Assembly (NCBI RefSeq): GCF_000444135.1
Contig: NZ_ATDK01000257.1
Span: forward strand, 1 to 60,044
DNA: 60,044 nucleotides
Reading direction: 5' to 3'
Source: Pseudomonas avellanae BPIC 631
Lineage (GTDB): Bacteria; Pseudomonadota; Gammaproteobacteria; Pseudomonadales; Pseudomonadaceae
Shown here: one piece after another, positions 25,871 through 35,109 of the stretch
Position numbering within the stretch: the first letter of the stretch is position 1
Layout: each line of letters starts with the position of its first letter
Notes under the pieces: generated by a model
What the model was told of the DNA's origin: nothing
Database searches by the model: none
The model's input: the letters and a program-made list of their open reading frames with translations, nothing else
Made by a program: the position numbers and the translations under genes

Positions 25871-28608
25871 ACAGCCCTTATCAACCTCTTGCATCGACCA
25901 GAAGGACACTTGCCGTGTCAGCATTCAAACAGACCCTGGGCCTGAGCCTGCTGACGTTCAGTGTTATGCAGGCCAACCTCGCGCTCGCCGCAGTGACACC
26001 GGCCACCGGCAACGAAGTCGAAGCCCGCGTCAGCTCGATTCTCGACAACATGAATCAGTCCGAGAAGATCAACTTTACCCGCGTGAATGACGGGCACATG
26101 ATCCCTTCCCTGCTCAAGTGGGGCATCAAGGGCACCGTGGCGTATGACTCGTCGATGGGCGTGCACGTCAACAACGCCACGTTTGGCGCGCAGTACCCGT
26201 CGCAGTCCGCACTGGCTGCCACCTGGAGCATCAATCGGGCCAAGGAATTCGGTCTGGCCATTGCCTACGAGACGCGTATCTCCGGTGGCCAGCAGATGCT
26301 CTCGCCTGGCGCAAACCTCTACCGCACCCCGTACAACGGCCGCTCGGCAGAGTACGTCAGTGGCGAGGACCCGTTCCTCGGCGCGGTCATGGCACCGGCC
26401 ATCGTCAACGCTATTCAGGCGCAAGGCATTCAGGCCAGCGGCAAGCATTACCTGGCCAACGAGCAGGAAGCCAATCGCCAGGCCGTCGACGTCAAGGTCG
26501 ATGAGCGCACCCTGCGCGAACTGTACTTGCCGGGCTTCGAGTCGATGGTCAAGAACGCCAACGTGGCGTCGATCATGTGCGGTTTCAACAAGGTCAATGG
26601 CGACTACGCGTGCGAAAACCATCACCTGATCACTGAAGTGCTCAAGGGTGAATGGGGCTATCAAGGCACGGTAATCAGCGACTTCAACGCCATTCACGAC
26701 GCGTTCAAGGGCGCATGGGCCGGCACCGACATCGACATGCCGTCGGGCCTGCAATTCACCGAAGCCAAGCTGCTGCCTTACCTGTGGAGCGGGCAACTGA
26801 CCCAGAACGTGATCGACGACAAGGTCAAGCGCAACCTGCGGGCCATCGTCAGCTACGACTTCCAGGAAAACCTTAATACCGCTAAAACTCTGGACCACCC
26901 CGAGTACGGCATGCGCGCAGCGCTGAATACCGCACGTGAATCCATTGTCCTGCTGCGCAACGAAAACACCGCAGCGGGCAAACCGCTGCTGCCACTGGCG
27001 CGCTCGGCGAAGATCGCCGTGATCGGCAACTGGGCACATGAAACACCTGCGTCGCCATTCGGCACGGCCAACTCGCCGCCCAACAGCTACGTCACCGAGC
27101 TGAGCGGCCTGCAGCAGCTGGCGTCCAACAGCACCGACATCACCTACCTCCCGGAAATGAGCCTGAACCCGGCGAGTTCGACCTGGTATCAGCCAGCCAC
27201 GGGTAACAACAACATCAGCAATTCCGGGGTTAAAGCCGAGTATTTCTCCAACACCAGCTTTTCCGGCGATCCGGCACTGACGCGCGTCGAGCCAGGCGTA
27301 AACCTGAACTGGGCCACTGGCACCAACGTCACCAATGCGGGCAGCACGGCCGTGTCGGGCTTCAGCCCTTCAGCCGGTGCCTTCTCGGCACGTTTCACGG
27401 CGACCATCAAGCCCACTATCTCGGGCGCACAGGTGTTCAAGGTTCGCGCAGACGGCCCTTACAAGCTGTGGGTCAACGATGAGCTGGTGTTGCAGAGCGA
27501 TGGCGTGCCTTACTCGGGCGACGTGGTGAACGCGTTGACAACGTCGGGGAAAACTGCCGCATTGAGCGCTGGCAAGACCTACACCGTAAAACTTGAATAC
27601 CAGCGCATTCAGGGTAATTTCATCCCTGTGCTGGGCGGCCTGACCGGTGTGCAGATGAGCTGGGCGTCGTTGCGTCCGCCGAAGGACCTGTCGAGCTACG
27701 ATGCGGTTGTGGTTGCCATCGGCACTACGTCTGAAAACGAAGGCGAAGGTTCTGACCACGGTTTCGATCTGCCTGACCAGCAAGCAGAGCTGATCAGCTA
27801 CGTCACCAAGGCCAACCCCAATACCATCGTGGTCATGCACGGCGGTGGCGTGGCCAACATGCAGCCGTGGGCGAACAAGGTCGGCGCGACGCTGCAAGCC
27901 TGGTTCCCGGGTCAGCAAGGCGGTCAGGCGCTGGCCGAGATTCTCTATGGCAAGGTCAACCCGTCGGGCAAACTGCCGATTACCATCGACAAGAAAATCG
28001 AGGACAACCCAAGCTACGCGTCCTACCCGGACCCGGCGGCCTATCGTGGCGACAATGCACTGACGGAAATGACCTACAGCGAAGGCCTGTACATGGGTTA
28101 TCGCGGTTATGACAAGAAGCACGCCAAGCCGCTGTACCCGTTTGGTTACGGCTTGTCCTACACCACGTTCAGCTACAGCGACCTCAAGCTGTCGACCAAC
28201 GTGCTGACCCCGGGCGCGACGATTGACGTCAAGTTCACCGTGACCAACACCGGCGACAAGGCAGGCTTTGAAGTGGCACAGCTTTACGTGCAACCGGTAA
28301 AACCGGCTGTAGACCGTCCGGAGAAAGAGCTCAAGGGCTTTACCAAAGTTTACTTGCAGCCCGGTGAGAGCAAGACGGTCAGCGTGCCGATCGACTCGCG
28401 TTCGCTGGCGTACTACGTCGACAAGACCGCAAGTTGGGACGTTGACGCAGGCAAGTTCAAGATCCTCGTGGGCAAGGATTCGGAGAACCTGACCCTCGAC
28501 CGGACCCTGATCACCCTGTACCCGGAAAAACTCACCACCCGCGACAGTAACCCGCTGCCGTTGCCACTGCGCAAGGCCGTACAGGTCAGCGCGGCACAGA
28601 CTTACTGA
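25867..28608 (+). CDS. Secreted GH3 beta-glucosidase with PA14 insert
   Basis: A 913-residue protein with an N-terminal export signal (about 1-40). The GH3 N-domain follows, with the nucleophile Asp in VISDFNAIHD. A GH3 C-domain is interrupted at about residues 455-600 by a PA14-like insert (KAEYFSNTSFSGDP, FKVRADGPYKLWVND). The acid/base region is ENEGEGSDHGFDLP. A fibronectin III-like end domain lies at about 775-880. It should remove glucose or similar sugars from oligosaccharides in the periplasm or outside. The longer open frame from 25663 overlaps the small upstream gene and is not used. Confidence 0.92.
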   Translation: MNSPYQPLASTRRTLAVSAFKQTLGLSLLTFSVMQANLALAAVTPATGNEVEARVSSILDNMNQSEKINFTRVNDGHMIPSLLKWGIKGTVAYDSSMGVHVNNATFGAQYPSQSALAATWSINRAKEFGLAIAYETRISGGQQMLSPGANLYRTPYNGRSAEYVSGEDPFLGAVMAPAIVNAIQAQGIQASGKHYLANEQEANRQAVDVKVDERTLRELYLPGFESMVKNANVASIMCGFNKVNGDYACENHHLITEVLKGEWGYQGTVISDFNAIHDAFKGAWAGTDIDMPSGLQFTEAKLLPYLWSGQLTQNVIDDKVKRNLRAIVSYDFQENLNTAKTLDHPEYGMRAALNTARESIVLLRNENTAAGKPLLPLARSAKIAVIGNWAHETPASPFGTANSPPNSYVTELSGLQQLASNSTDITYLPEMSLNPASSTWYQPATGNNNISNSGVKAEYFSNTSFSGDPALTRVEPGVNLNWATGTNVTNAGSTAVSGFSPSAGAFSARFTATIKPTISGAQVFKVRADGPYKLWVNDELVLQSDGVPYSGDVVNALTTSGKTAALSAGKTYTVKLEYQRIQGNFIPVLGGLTGVQMSWASLRPPKDLSSYDAVVVAIGTTSENEGEGSDHGFDLPDQQAELISYVTKANPNTIVVMHGGGVANMQPWANKVGATLQAWFPGQQGGQALAEILYGKVNPSGKLPITIDKKIEDNPSYASYPDPAAYRGDNALTEMTYSEGLYMGYRGYDKKHAKPLYPFGYGLSYTTFSYSDLKLSTNVLTPGATIDVKFTVTNTGDKAGFEVAQLYVQPVKPAVDRPEKELKGFTKVYLQPGESKTVSVPIDSRSLAYYVDKTASWDVDAGKFKILVGKDSENLTLDRTLITLYPEKLTTRDSNPLPLPLRKAVQVSAAQTY

Positions 28609-28624
28609 TCCACCCCTTCAAGGC

Positions 28625-29275
28625 TCAGGGATGAGCCTTGATATCCCTTCCCAGACGCTGAACATACACCTCGAACACCGCCATGACATCCACGTCCTCC
28701 GGGCTTCTCAGCCACTGAATCTGCAAACCGTCCATGACCGAGAAGATTTCCTGGGCCAGGGCTTTGACGTTGATATCCGCACGAACCTCCCCTGCTTCTA
28801 TCAGCGCGTTCAGATGACCGCGGGCATGCTCGTGGGTCATCTGGAATCGCTCGCGGTGCCATAAGCACGCCGGGTGCGAGGGCGAGAGGCTTTCGGTGTT
28901 CATCAGCAGCGCTGCCTGACACTCGTCGGCATTTTCGACACTGAAGCTCATGCTCAGCTTGAGAAACTTCAGAAACCCGTCAAGCGTCAGCTCGGTGACC
29001 ATGTCCTGAAACCTCGACGTGACCCGCTGATCCCGGCGCTCCAGCAACGCGCTGAGCAGCGCTTCCTTGTTGGGGAAGTGATGCAACAAGCCAACCGTCG
29101 TGATGCCGGCCAGCAGTGCAACCTCGCGCATTGACGCACTCGAGTAGCCGTCTCTGGCGAAAACCACGGTGGCGGCGTCCAGCAAGGCCTTTCTGCGCAT
29201 GTCGCCCTTGGGCGCCCGGCGTCGCTTGGGCGCTACCGATGCTCCTGATTCATTCCCTGATTCTTCGATGACCAT
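28625..29275 (-). CDS. TetR family regulator
   Basis: A 216-residue protein with an HTH at about residues 30-75 (MREVALLAGITTVGLLHHFPNKEALL, quoted here only as MREVALLAG and HHFPNKEAL). The C-terminal part is of the BetI/TetR_C_6 kind. It lies 22 bases after the MATE exporter on the same strand, so the pair is probably one operon with auto-control. It is convergent with the GH3 gene. Confidence 0.88.
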   Translation of the reverse strand: MVIEESGNESGASVAPKRRRAPKGDMRRKALLDAATVVFARDGYSSASMREVALLAGITTVGLLHHFPNKEALLSALLERRDQRVTSRFQDMVTELTLDGFLKFLKLSMSFSVENADECQAALLMNTESLSPSHPACLWHRERFQMTHEHARGHLNALIEAGEVRADINVKALAQEIFSVMDGLQIQWLRSPEDVDVMAVFEVYVQRLGRDIKAHP

Positions 29276-29297
29276 AAAAACCTGATTACGCCTTGAT

Positions 29298-30659
29298 TCA
29301 ATGTGCCTGGGCGTTCATGCCCTTGGCCCTGCCGGTAAAAAACCGTTTTGCTGTCAGCGAGGCCGTAGCGATCGAGATCAGTGCAATGACCGCATTGCCG
29401 GCAAACATGCCAGGCAAGGCGCCACTGCTGCCGAACCAGTGCGTGCCGGCCAACACGAACGGCACTGTACCTGCTGTTGCTCTGAGCCAGGCGAACACCG
29501 CCACCCACCATGACTTTTTCATGGTGATGAACACGGCGATGGCGACAAAATCCAGCCCTATCACCACCCAGAGACCGCCGCCCCACCAGCAGAAGGCAAT
29601 GAATACCGCGCGGGCTTCGGCGCCGAGTTGGTACAGATCGGCAATCATGCCGCCGCACAGTATCAACACCAGCCAGACGGCCAATCCGTAACAGACCACC
29701 ATGCGCCGACTGAAGACGATGGCAGAGCGGACCCGATCATCCCGGTTGGCACCGATATTCTGCCCAAGCACCGGAGCCAGTGCACCGGGCAGTGCAAAAA
29801 AAGCGCAGTAGGAAAACTGCAGGACCCGGTCCAGCACGGTCATGGCGGCCAGCGCTGAAGTGCCAAACGTAGACAGCGATGCAACAAGATAAGCCAGACC
29901 GACAGGCGTCGCCAGGTTTGCGGCCATTGCCGGAAGAGCGAGCCGGAAAGTACGCCCGGCATGCAGGCGCAACAGCTTAAGGTTAAGCGTGAACACCAGC
30001 CCTATACGGCGGCGAACCCAATACACGCCGATTGAGGCGGAAACACCTGCCGACACCGCAAATGCAATGCCTGCGCCCTTCAGGCCCAAATCCAGAACAA
30101 AAATGAAGAACGGGTCGGCGACCGCCAGCGTGGCGGCCGCTGACAGCACCACGGTCAGCGCCCGACGGTTATCACCGGTGGTTCTGAGCATCTGCGCCGA
30201 CATCTGCATCACCGCCTGCAACACGGTAAACGGCAGGGTCAGCCAGATGAAGCTGCGCGCCGCTTCATAAGTGGCGGCCTCGGCCCCCAGCCAGTGGGTG
30301 ATCGGCACCACCAACGCCAACTGCAGCGCAGCGCCCAGACCCGAGACCATGACGACCATCAGCATAAGACTGGCGGCGAGTCGCGGCACGGACCTGACGG
30401 CCCGGTGACCGATGCGTTCCGACAACACCGCTGTTGCGGCGATGATCAGGCCGGTGGTCAGTGCCGAGTTGAAAAACAGCAGCACCTTGGCGATGCCCAC
30501 CGCAGCCAGAAGCACCGGATCGTGCAGCATCGAGACATAGACCAGCGTCAGAATGTCGACGAGAAATATCGCAAACAGGCTCAAGGCACTGGTACTGGCG
30601 GTCACAACGATATGCTGCGCTACGCTGCCCTGGGTAAATCTTGCGCCGGCGTGGGCCAT
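29298..30659 (-). CDS. MATE family efflux transporter
   Basis: A 453-residue membrane protein with 12 hydrophobic segments arranged as two repeats of six, the MATE plan. PGALAPVLGQNIGANRDDRV holds the characteristic GQNxGA motif. Such proteins export cationic drugs or metabolites in exchange for Na+ or H+. ATG 30659 is preferred over TTG 30662. The substrate is unknown. Confidence 0.88.
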   Translation of the reverse strand: MAHAGARFTQGSVAQHIVVTASTSALSLFAIFLVDILTLVYVSMLHDPVLLAAVGIAKVLLFFNSALTTGLIIAATAVLSERIGHRAVRSVPRLAASLMLMVVMVSGLGAALQLALVVPITHWLGAEAATYEAARSFIWLTLPFTVLQAVMQMSAQMLRTTGDNRRALTVVLSAAATLAVADPFFIFVLDLGLKGAGIAFAVSAGVSASIGVYWVRRRIGLVFTLNLKLLRLHAGRTFRLALPAMAANLATPVGLAYLVASLSTFGTSALAAMTVLDRVLQFSYCAFFALPGALAPVLGQNIGANRDDRVRSAIVFSRRMVVCYGLAVWLVLILCGGMIADLYQLGAEARAVFIAFCWWGGGLWVVIGLDFVAIAVFITMKKSWWVAVFAWLRATAGTVPFVLAGTHWFGSSGALPGMFAGNAVIALISIATASLTAKRFFTGRAKGMNAQAH

Positions 30660-30763
30660 CAATGTTTCTCAAAAGGCCTGATGAGCCCTGAATACAGGGC
30701 TCAAACCATGATAATGATCGTCTGTCGCGTGGCTATCTTTTAGGCGGCTATTCTTCTAAATGG

Positions 30764-31018
30764 CTATCGGGTAGCCGCCATCAGACGATTCACTTCGCTG
30801 CGCACCATGTTGGCGTACTCCGGCGGGCTCATCGTGTCGAGCTCGGAGCGTACCCATTCGGACCACTTGCCCTTGCGCTTGGCGCGCTCGCCCATCAGGC
30901 GCGCGGCCTCGCCCTTGGCTTTGCCCAGATTGCTCTGCCAGAGGTCGAACAAACGGGATTTTTCGTCTTCGAGAGCAGTACGTTCAGGGAGCGGCCGATT
31001 GGCCAGATTGAAGCTCAT
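30764..31018 (-). CDS. Small conserved-looking protein of unknown function
   Basis: An 84-residue, mostly helical, charged protein (MSFNLANRPLPERTALEDE at the N-terminus; WSEWVRSELDTMSPPEYA later). I chose ATG 31018 because AGGTGA lies just upstream; GTG 31027 is possible. There are no membrane segments or cysteines, and I assign no family. Confidence 0.65.
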   Translation of the reverse strand: MSFNLANRPLPERTALEDEKSRLFDLWQSNLGKAKGEAARLMGERAKRKGKWSEWVRSELDTMSPPEYANMVRSEVNRLMAATR

Positions 31019-31171
31019 GACAGTCACCTACGGCTAAAAACGGCTGCATCTTACACCCGTAAGGGGCTTTGCCTGCAGAGTCTTGCGTCGGGTCACTCAA
31101 GCAATTGCAACTTTTCAGGAGGCGCAAGACTCAATTGATCACTATTGCCATCACTTGAAAGGAAAAATGCC

Positions 31172-31489
31172 ATGGCTCGTAAGACCTCCGCTCAAAATGC
31201 TGCCGATCAGATCAAGGATCAGGCATTCAGCGACCTGCAGGCGCTGATCGAAGAATCAGACAAATTGCTCAAGGAAAGTGCCGCACTGGTCGGCGAAGAA
31301 GCTGAAACGCTGCGCGCGCAACTGAGCGTCAAGCTCAAGCAGGCACTGGATTCGATGGTTAGCGTACGTGACCGCACCAAGCCGGCTGTAGAAGCGACCG
31401 AGACTTACATCGGTGGCCACCCTTGGCAGACCGTGGCTATTTCTGCAGGCTTCGGTCTGGTAGTAGGCCTGCTGCTGGGTCGTCGTTGA
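31172..31489 (+). CDS. DUF883 (ElaB/YqjD-like) membrane-anchored protein
   Basis: A 105-residue protein: a long amphipathic helix (about 10-75), a GGHPWQT motif, and a C-terminal membrane helix ending GLLLGRR. This is the ElaB/YqjD/DUF883 plan. Family members anchor at the inner membrane and some bind ribosomes in stationary phase. AAAGGA sits ahead of ATG 31172. A strong terminator follows. Confidence 0.9.
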   Translation: MARKTSAQNAADQIKDQAFSDLQALIEESDKLLKESAALVGEEAETLRAQLSVKLKQALDSMVSVRDRTKPAVEATETYIGGHPWQTVAISAGFGLVVGLLLGRR

Positions 31490-31513
31490 TCGACCGGCAG
31501 TCTTGAACGACAA

Positions 31514-31545
31514 AGCGGGCCTCATAGCAGGCCCGCTTTTTTTTC
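31514..31545 (+). terminator. Rho-independent terminator
   Basis: An 8-bp stem, AGCGGGCC / GGCCCGCT, with an 8-base loop is followed by eight T. It lies 24 bases after the DUF883 stop codon. Confidence 0.92.
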
Positions 31546-31586
31546 ATGCACCGCAGATAAAAGGCCGCTTTGTGACCCACAACACG

Positions 31587-31937
31587 TTACCGGGTGTGTT
31601 GCACCACCGATGGCTCTGCGAATCGGTGGGACTTGGTCACTTTGGCCTGCAGCGCTACCCGCTGCTCCTCGGCCTGGGCCTGGCTTTCATACGGCCCGAT
31701 CAACAATTGCTGCTTGCCGTCTATGTCCACGATGACCGGCGCATAGCTGCGCTCGAGCAACCAGGCACTGGTGTCGCTGACCGCTTCACGCGAGTTCATC
31801 TGGATGAACCACTGTGCCGTGGAGACCGGAGCAGTGCTTGCCGCATCCTGGGCTTTTTCTCTGGCGGGCGCACGAGAGTTGCCCGCATCACACCCGGCCA
31901 GGGCCAGTATCGCCATCATCATTACCGTCTTGCGCAC
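31587..31937 (-). CDS. SPOR-domain lipoprotein
   Basis: A 116-residue protein with a lipobox LALAGC at residues 11-16, a short linker, and a SPOR domain from about 42 to 112 (WFIQMNSREAVSDTSAWLL, then QQLLIGPYESQAQAEEQ). SPOR domains bind denuded septal peptidoglycan, so it may sit at division sites. It is transcribed alone, convergent with the DUF883 gene. Confidence 0.85.
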   Translation of the reverse strand: MRKTVMMMAILALAGCDAGNSRAPAREKAQDAASTAPVSTAQWFIQMNSREAVSDTSAWLLERSYAPVIVDIDGKQQLLIGPYESQAQAEEQRVALQAKVTKSHRFAEPSVVQHTR

Positions 31938-32205
31938 GTAAGTCTGCTCCTCGTCTGAAGTGGCGCGAGTCTAGCACTCCCGCGCGCCCTGTTGAGCGAC
32001 TGTGTCGAGGTGTCGCACGCACGGCAAAATGCTGCCACAGCTCAGGCAATACGGGCCTGTCGAACAAAGAGGCAGGTTATACGGCGACCGGCGATCATGT
32101 AATCAGATATTTCGTTGCACGTTAACGTTACACACAGTGTCAAAGCATTGCGACCATGTTGATCGATGGCTTGCCGTCATCGGTGCATTAGTACAGGAGT
32201 TCATC

Positions 32206-33276
32206 ATGTGCGACGACCGAAACCCCCTGCATTGCTTCATTCCGCCTTACATGCTGGAGCGTATGGCGCAGTCCCCCAAGAATCTGGTCAGCGCCAGGGC
32301 CATTGCCAACCTGACCAGCAGCTCGGCGTTCCTCGCCTCTCGTCTTTCTGCGCGAGCCATGCCATCCATGCACGCGATCAAGTCGCCAGATGGCAAAAAA
32401 CACCGTGCGATTCATGACGCCAAAGGTACTGACGATCTTCCCGGCGTCATCGTCCGCAAAGAGGGCCAGGCCGCGACGGGGGACAAGGCCGCAGACGAAG
32501 CCTACGATGGCTCCGGCGATGTCTATGACTTCTATGCGCAGCTCTTCGAGCGCAATTCACTGGACGACAATGGCATGTCACTGGTTTCGACCGTGCATTT
32601 CGCCGAAGTCGACTTCAATGGCGACCACGTGCCTCTGAGCAATGCCTACTGGAATGGCAGCCAGATGGCGTACGGCGATGGCGATGATCTGGTCTTCAAG
32701 CGCTTCACCGGCAGCCTTGAAGTGATCGGCCACGAGCTGACCCACGGAGTGCAGAGCTTTACCTCCAATCTGGACTACAAAGGCCAGTCCGGTGCGCTGA
32801 ATGAACACTTTGCCGATGTGTTCGGCATGCTGGTACGTCAGTGGAAGCAAGGCACCAGCGCCGCCGAATCGGACTGGGTGGTTGGCAAGGAGTTGCTGGT
32901 GCCTGCACCGACCCGGCGAGGCATTCGTGACATGGAGAACCCCGGCACCGCCTATGCCAACGACCCGGACCTGGGCGACGATCCGCAACCGGCAACGATG
33001 GCCGACCTGTATAAAGGTGCCAAGGACCGGGGCGGCGTGCACATCAACTCGAGGATTCCCAACCGGGCCTTCGTGCTGGTGGCCAAGGCACTCGGCGGAA
33101 ATGCCTGGGAAGTGGCAGGCAGAATCTGGTATGAAACGATGTTGGCGTTGAAATCGGACAGCCAGTTCGTCGATTGCGCCAAAACCAGCATAAAAATCGC
33201 CGGCGACTCGCGTTTTGGTGCAAAAGCCAAAAAAGCCGTGCAAGCGGCGTGGAAAGAGGTCGGTGTCAAGGTGTAA
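32206..33276 (+). CDS. Protealysin-like M4 metalloprotease
   Basis: A 356-residue thermolysin-family protease without a signal peptide. The short N-terminal part holds FIPPYML (residues 11-17), like the brief propeptide motif of protealysins. Zinc motif HELTH is at 176-180, the third ligand E200 lies in LNEHFAD, and an NSRIPNRAF segment follows near the catalytic His region. ATG 32206 has an ACAGGAG site; the open frame from 32002 is rejected. Protealysins act without classical export and have been linked to host interactions. An emfourin-type inhibitor gene follows 31 bases later. Confidence 0.92.
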   Translation: MCDDRNPLHCFIPPYMLERMAQSPKNLVSARAIANLTSSSAFLASRLSARAMPSMHAIKSPDGKKHRAIHDAKGTDDLPGVIVRKEGQAATGDKAADEAYDGSGDVYDFYAQLFERNSLDDNGMSLVSTVHFAEVDFNGDHVPLSNAYWNGSQMAYGDGDDLVFKRFTGSLEVIGHELTHGVQSFTSNLDYKGQSGALNEHFADVFGMLVRQWKQGTSAAESDWVVGKELLVPAPTRRGIRDMENPGTAYANDPDLGDDPQPATMADLYKGAKDRGGVHINSRIPNRAFVLVAKALGGNAWEVAGRIWYETMLALKSDSQFVDCAKTSIKIAGDSRFGAKAKKAVQAAWKEVGVKV

Positions 33277-33307
33277 GCCGTCAGCTATAACCACAAAGGT
33301 GCTCGAA

Positions 33308-33607
33308 ATGAAGGTCTGTCTAGTGCAATCCGGCGGTTTTGCGGGCGCAATCAAACGTTGTGAAGTGGACACCGACACGCTTGACCAGCCGGATGCCGAG
33401 CAGTTGCAGCGACTGGTGAGTGACAGCGGTCTGAATAAATCGAGTACCGCATTCAACGACCAGGCGCGGGACCTGAATCAGTACGAGATCACCATCGAGG
33501 ACGAAGCCAAGGCCATTTGCCTGACGTTCGACGAGCACAATGTGCCGACGTCCGCCCGGCAATTGCTTGGTTTTCTCAAGCAACGCGCCAAGCCCGGCAA
33601 GCTCTGA
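33308..33607 (+). CDS. Emfourin-like protealysin inhibitor
   Basis: A 99-residue protein. The N-terminal SGGFAG (residues 8-13) matches the conserved segment of emfourin, the protein inhibitor encoded next to protealysin in Serratia. The small size, lack of signal peptide and operon position after an M4 protease agree. It probably keeps the protease inactive inside the cell. AAAGGTG lies ahead of ATG 33308. This assignment rests on my recognition of the motif, not on a search. Confidence 0.85.
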   Translation: MKVCLVQSGGFAGAIKRCEVDTDTLDQPDAEQLQRLVSDSGLNKSSTAFNDQARDLNQYEITIEDEAKAICLTFDEHNVPTSARQLLGFLKQRAKPGKL

Positions 33608-33826
33608 GCTGCACCGGCCTGACAAGACCTGCAAGGCCTTTGCCCTTCGGACAGTACGTGAAGGGCACCGGCCGATGCGAATTCGCCATACCAATGCGCC
33701 CGTGAAATAATGGCGCTGTGACATCGGAACCACCCTCCACCGCTGCGGTCAATGGTTTGTATCCGCAGGTTGTTATCAACTGTACAAAAAAAGACGCTAC
33801 GTAATGCCATAAAGAGGTATCTTTTC

Positions 33827-34498
33827 GTGCCTCGCATTCTTACCTCTACTTCTGCATCCATGGCGTCGATGAGCACTGTGCACCCTACTAAACATTCATC
33901 TGGCCTGATCATCTGCGAGCATTGCGATTCGCTGTACCAAGCCCAGCCGCTGCAACCCGGTGAAGCAGCATTTTGCCTGCGTTGCCAGGCAGTGCTTGGT
34001 CGCGGCCATCGAATGTCCATCGAGCAACTGCTGGCCCTGACCATCGCCGCCGCGATGCTCTTCGTGTTCGCCAATCTGTTCCCCGTGATCAGCATCAGCA
34101 TGAAAGGCCTGACCAACGAGGTCACGCTCTGGCAGTCGGTCGAGGCCCTGGCTCAGGGTCGTATCACCCTCATTGCGCTGGTGGCCGGCCTGTCGATCAT
34201 CTTTGCCCCGTTGCTGCAAATCGTCCTGCTGTTCTGGGTGTTGCTGCATGCTCACAAGGGCGTGATGGCCCCAGGCTTCAAGGCCTGCATGCGCGCGCTG
34301 GAGCACTTGCGCCCGTGGAGCATGCTGGAGGTGTGCATGCTTGGCATTCTGGTGGCGATCATCAAGCTGTCCGGCATGCTCGATGTGCACCCCGGTGTCG
34401 GTCTGTGGGCGATGGCGATGCTGATGGTGCTCATTCTGCTGATTGCCAACAAAGGCATACGCAGGCTGTGGGATGAGCTGGAGGTAAAGCCTGAATGA
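33827..34498 (+). CDS. pqiA: PqiA-type membrane protein, first half
   Basis: A 223-residue protein with a zinc-ribbon-like CEHC...CLRC at the N-terminus and four membrane helices (about 65-215). This matches one half of E. coli PqiA, which has two such halves in one chain. GTG 33827 is chosen because AGAGGTAT sits 9 bases upstream; the frame is open to 33752. It overlaps the next gene (ATGA at 34495). PqiABC is an MCE transport system spanning the envelope and linked to lipid movement. Confidence 0.88.
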   Translation: MPRILTSTSASMASMSTVHPTKHSSGLIICEHCDSLYQAQPLQPGEAAFCLRCQAVLGRGHRMSIEQLLALTIAAAMLFVFANLFPVISISMKGLTNEVTLWQSVEALAQGRITLIALVAGLSIIFAPLLQIVLLFWVLLHAHKGVMAPGFKACMRALEHLRPWSMLEVCMLGILVAIIKLSGMLDVHPGVGLWAMAMLMVLILLIANKGIRRLWDELEVKPE

Positions 34499-35109
34499 AC
34501 GGCATCCCTTTCGCTCACGAACACAAACTGAGCCTGTGCCACACCTGCGGCTATGCCTGCCAGGAGGACGCTGCACGCTGCCCGCGCTGCGACTCGCCGG
34601 TGCACCGACGCAAGCCCGACAGCATCAGCCGCACCTGGGCGTACCTGATCGCCGCACTGATTTTCTATATTCCGGCCAACGTGCTGCCGGTGATGTACAC
34701 CAACTTGCTGGGCAACCGCAGTCAAAGCACAATCATGAGCGGCGTGATCGAGTTTTTCAAAAGCGGCTCCTGGGACATCGCCATCCTGATTTTCGTCGCC
34801 AGTGTCGTGGTGCCCTGCATCAAGTTTCTGGTGTTGGGCATGCTGCTGATCACCTGCCAGCGCCGCAGCACCTGGGCGATGCGTGAACGTGCCCGTCTTT
34901 ATCGCTTCATCGAGCTGATCGGCTATTGGTCAATGCTCGATGTGCTGGTTGTGGCCCTGGTGGCGTCTCTGGTTCAGTTTCGTGAGCTCAGCACCATCGA
35001 GCCACGCATTGGTATTCTGTTTTTTGGCTTGGTAGTGGTGATGACGATGTTCGCCGCCATGAGTTTCGATCCCCGGCTTATCTGGGACGCAGAGGTTGAA
35101 GATGTCTGA
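34495..35109 (+). CDS. pqiA: PqiA-type membrane protein, second half
   Basis: A 204-residue protein, again with a CHTC...CPRC zinc ribbon (residues about 14-35) and four membrane helices. With the gene before it, it makes up the PqiA two-half pattern split into two chains. Its stop overlaps the pqiB start by 8 bases. It is an inner-membrane partner for the MCE protein that follows. Confidence 0.88.
   Translation: MNGIPFAHEHKLSLCHTCGYACQEDAARCPRCDSPVHRRKPDSISRTWAYLIAALIFYIPANVLPVMYTNLLGNRSQSTIMSGVIEFFKSGSWDIAILIFVASVVVPCIKFLVLGMLLITCQRRSTWAMRERARLYRFIELIGYWSMLDVLVVALVASLVQFRELSTIEPRIGILFFGLVVVMTMFAAMSFDPRLIWDAEVEDV

Noticed and set aside
33827..35109. Split pqiA as a broken gene
   Set aside because: Each half has its own zinc ribbon, ribosome site or coupled start, and complete helices; two separate PqiA-type proteins are a normal arrangement.
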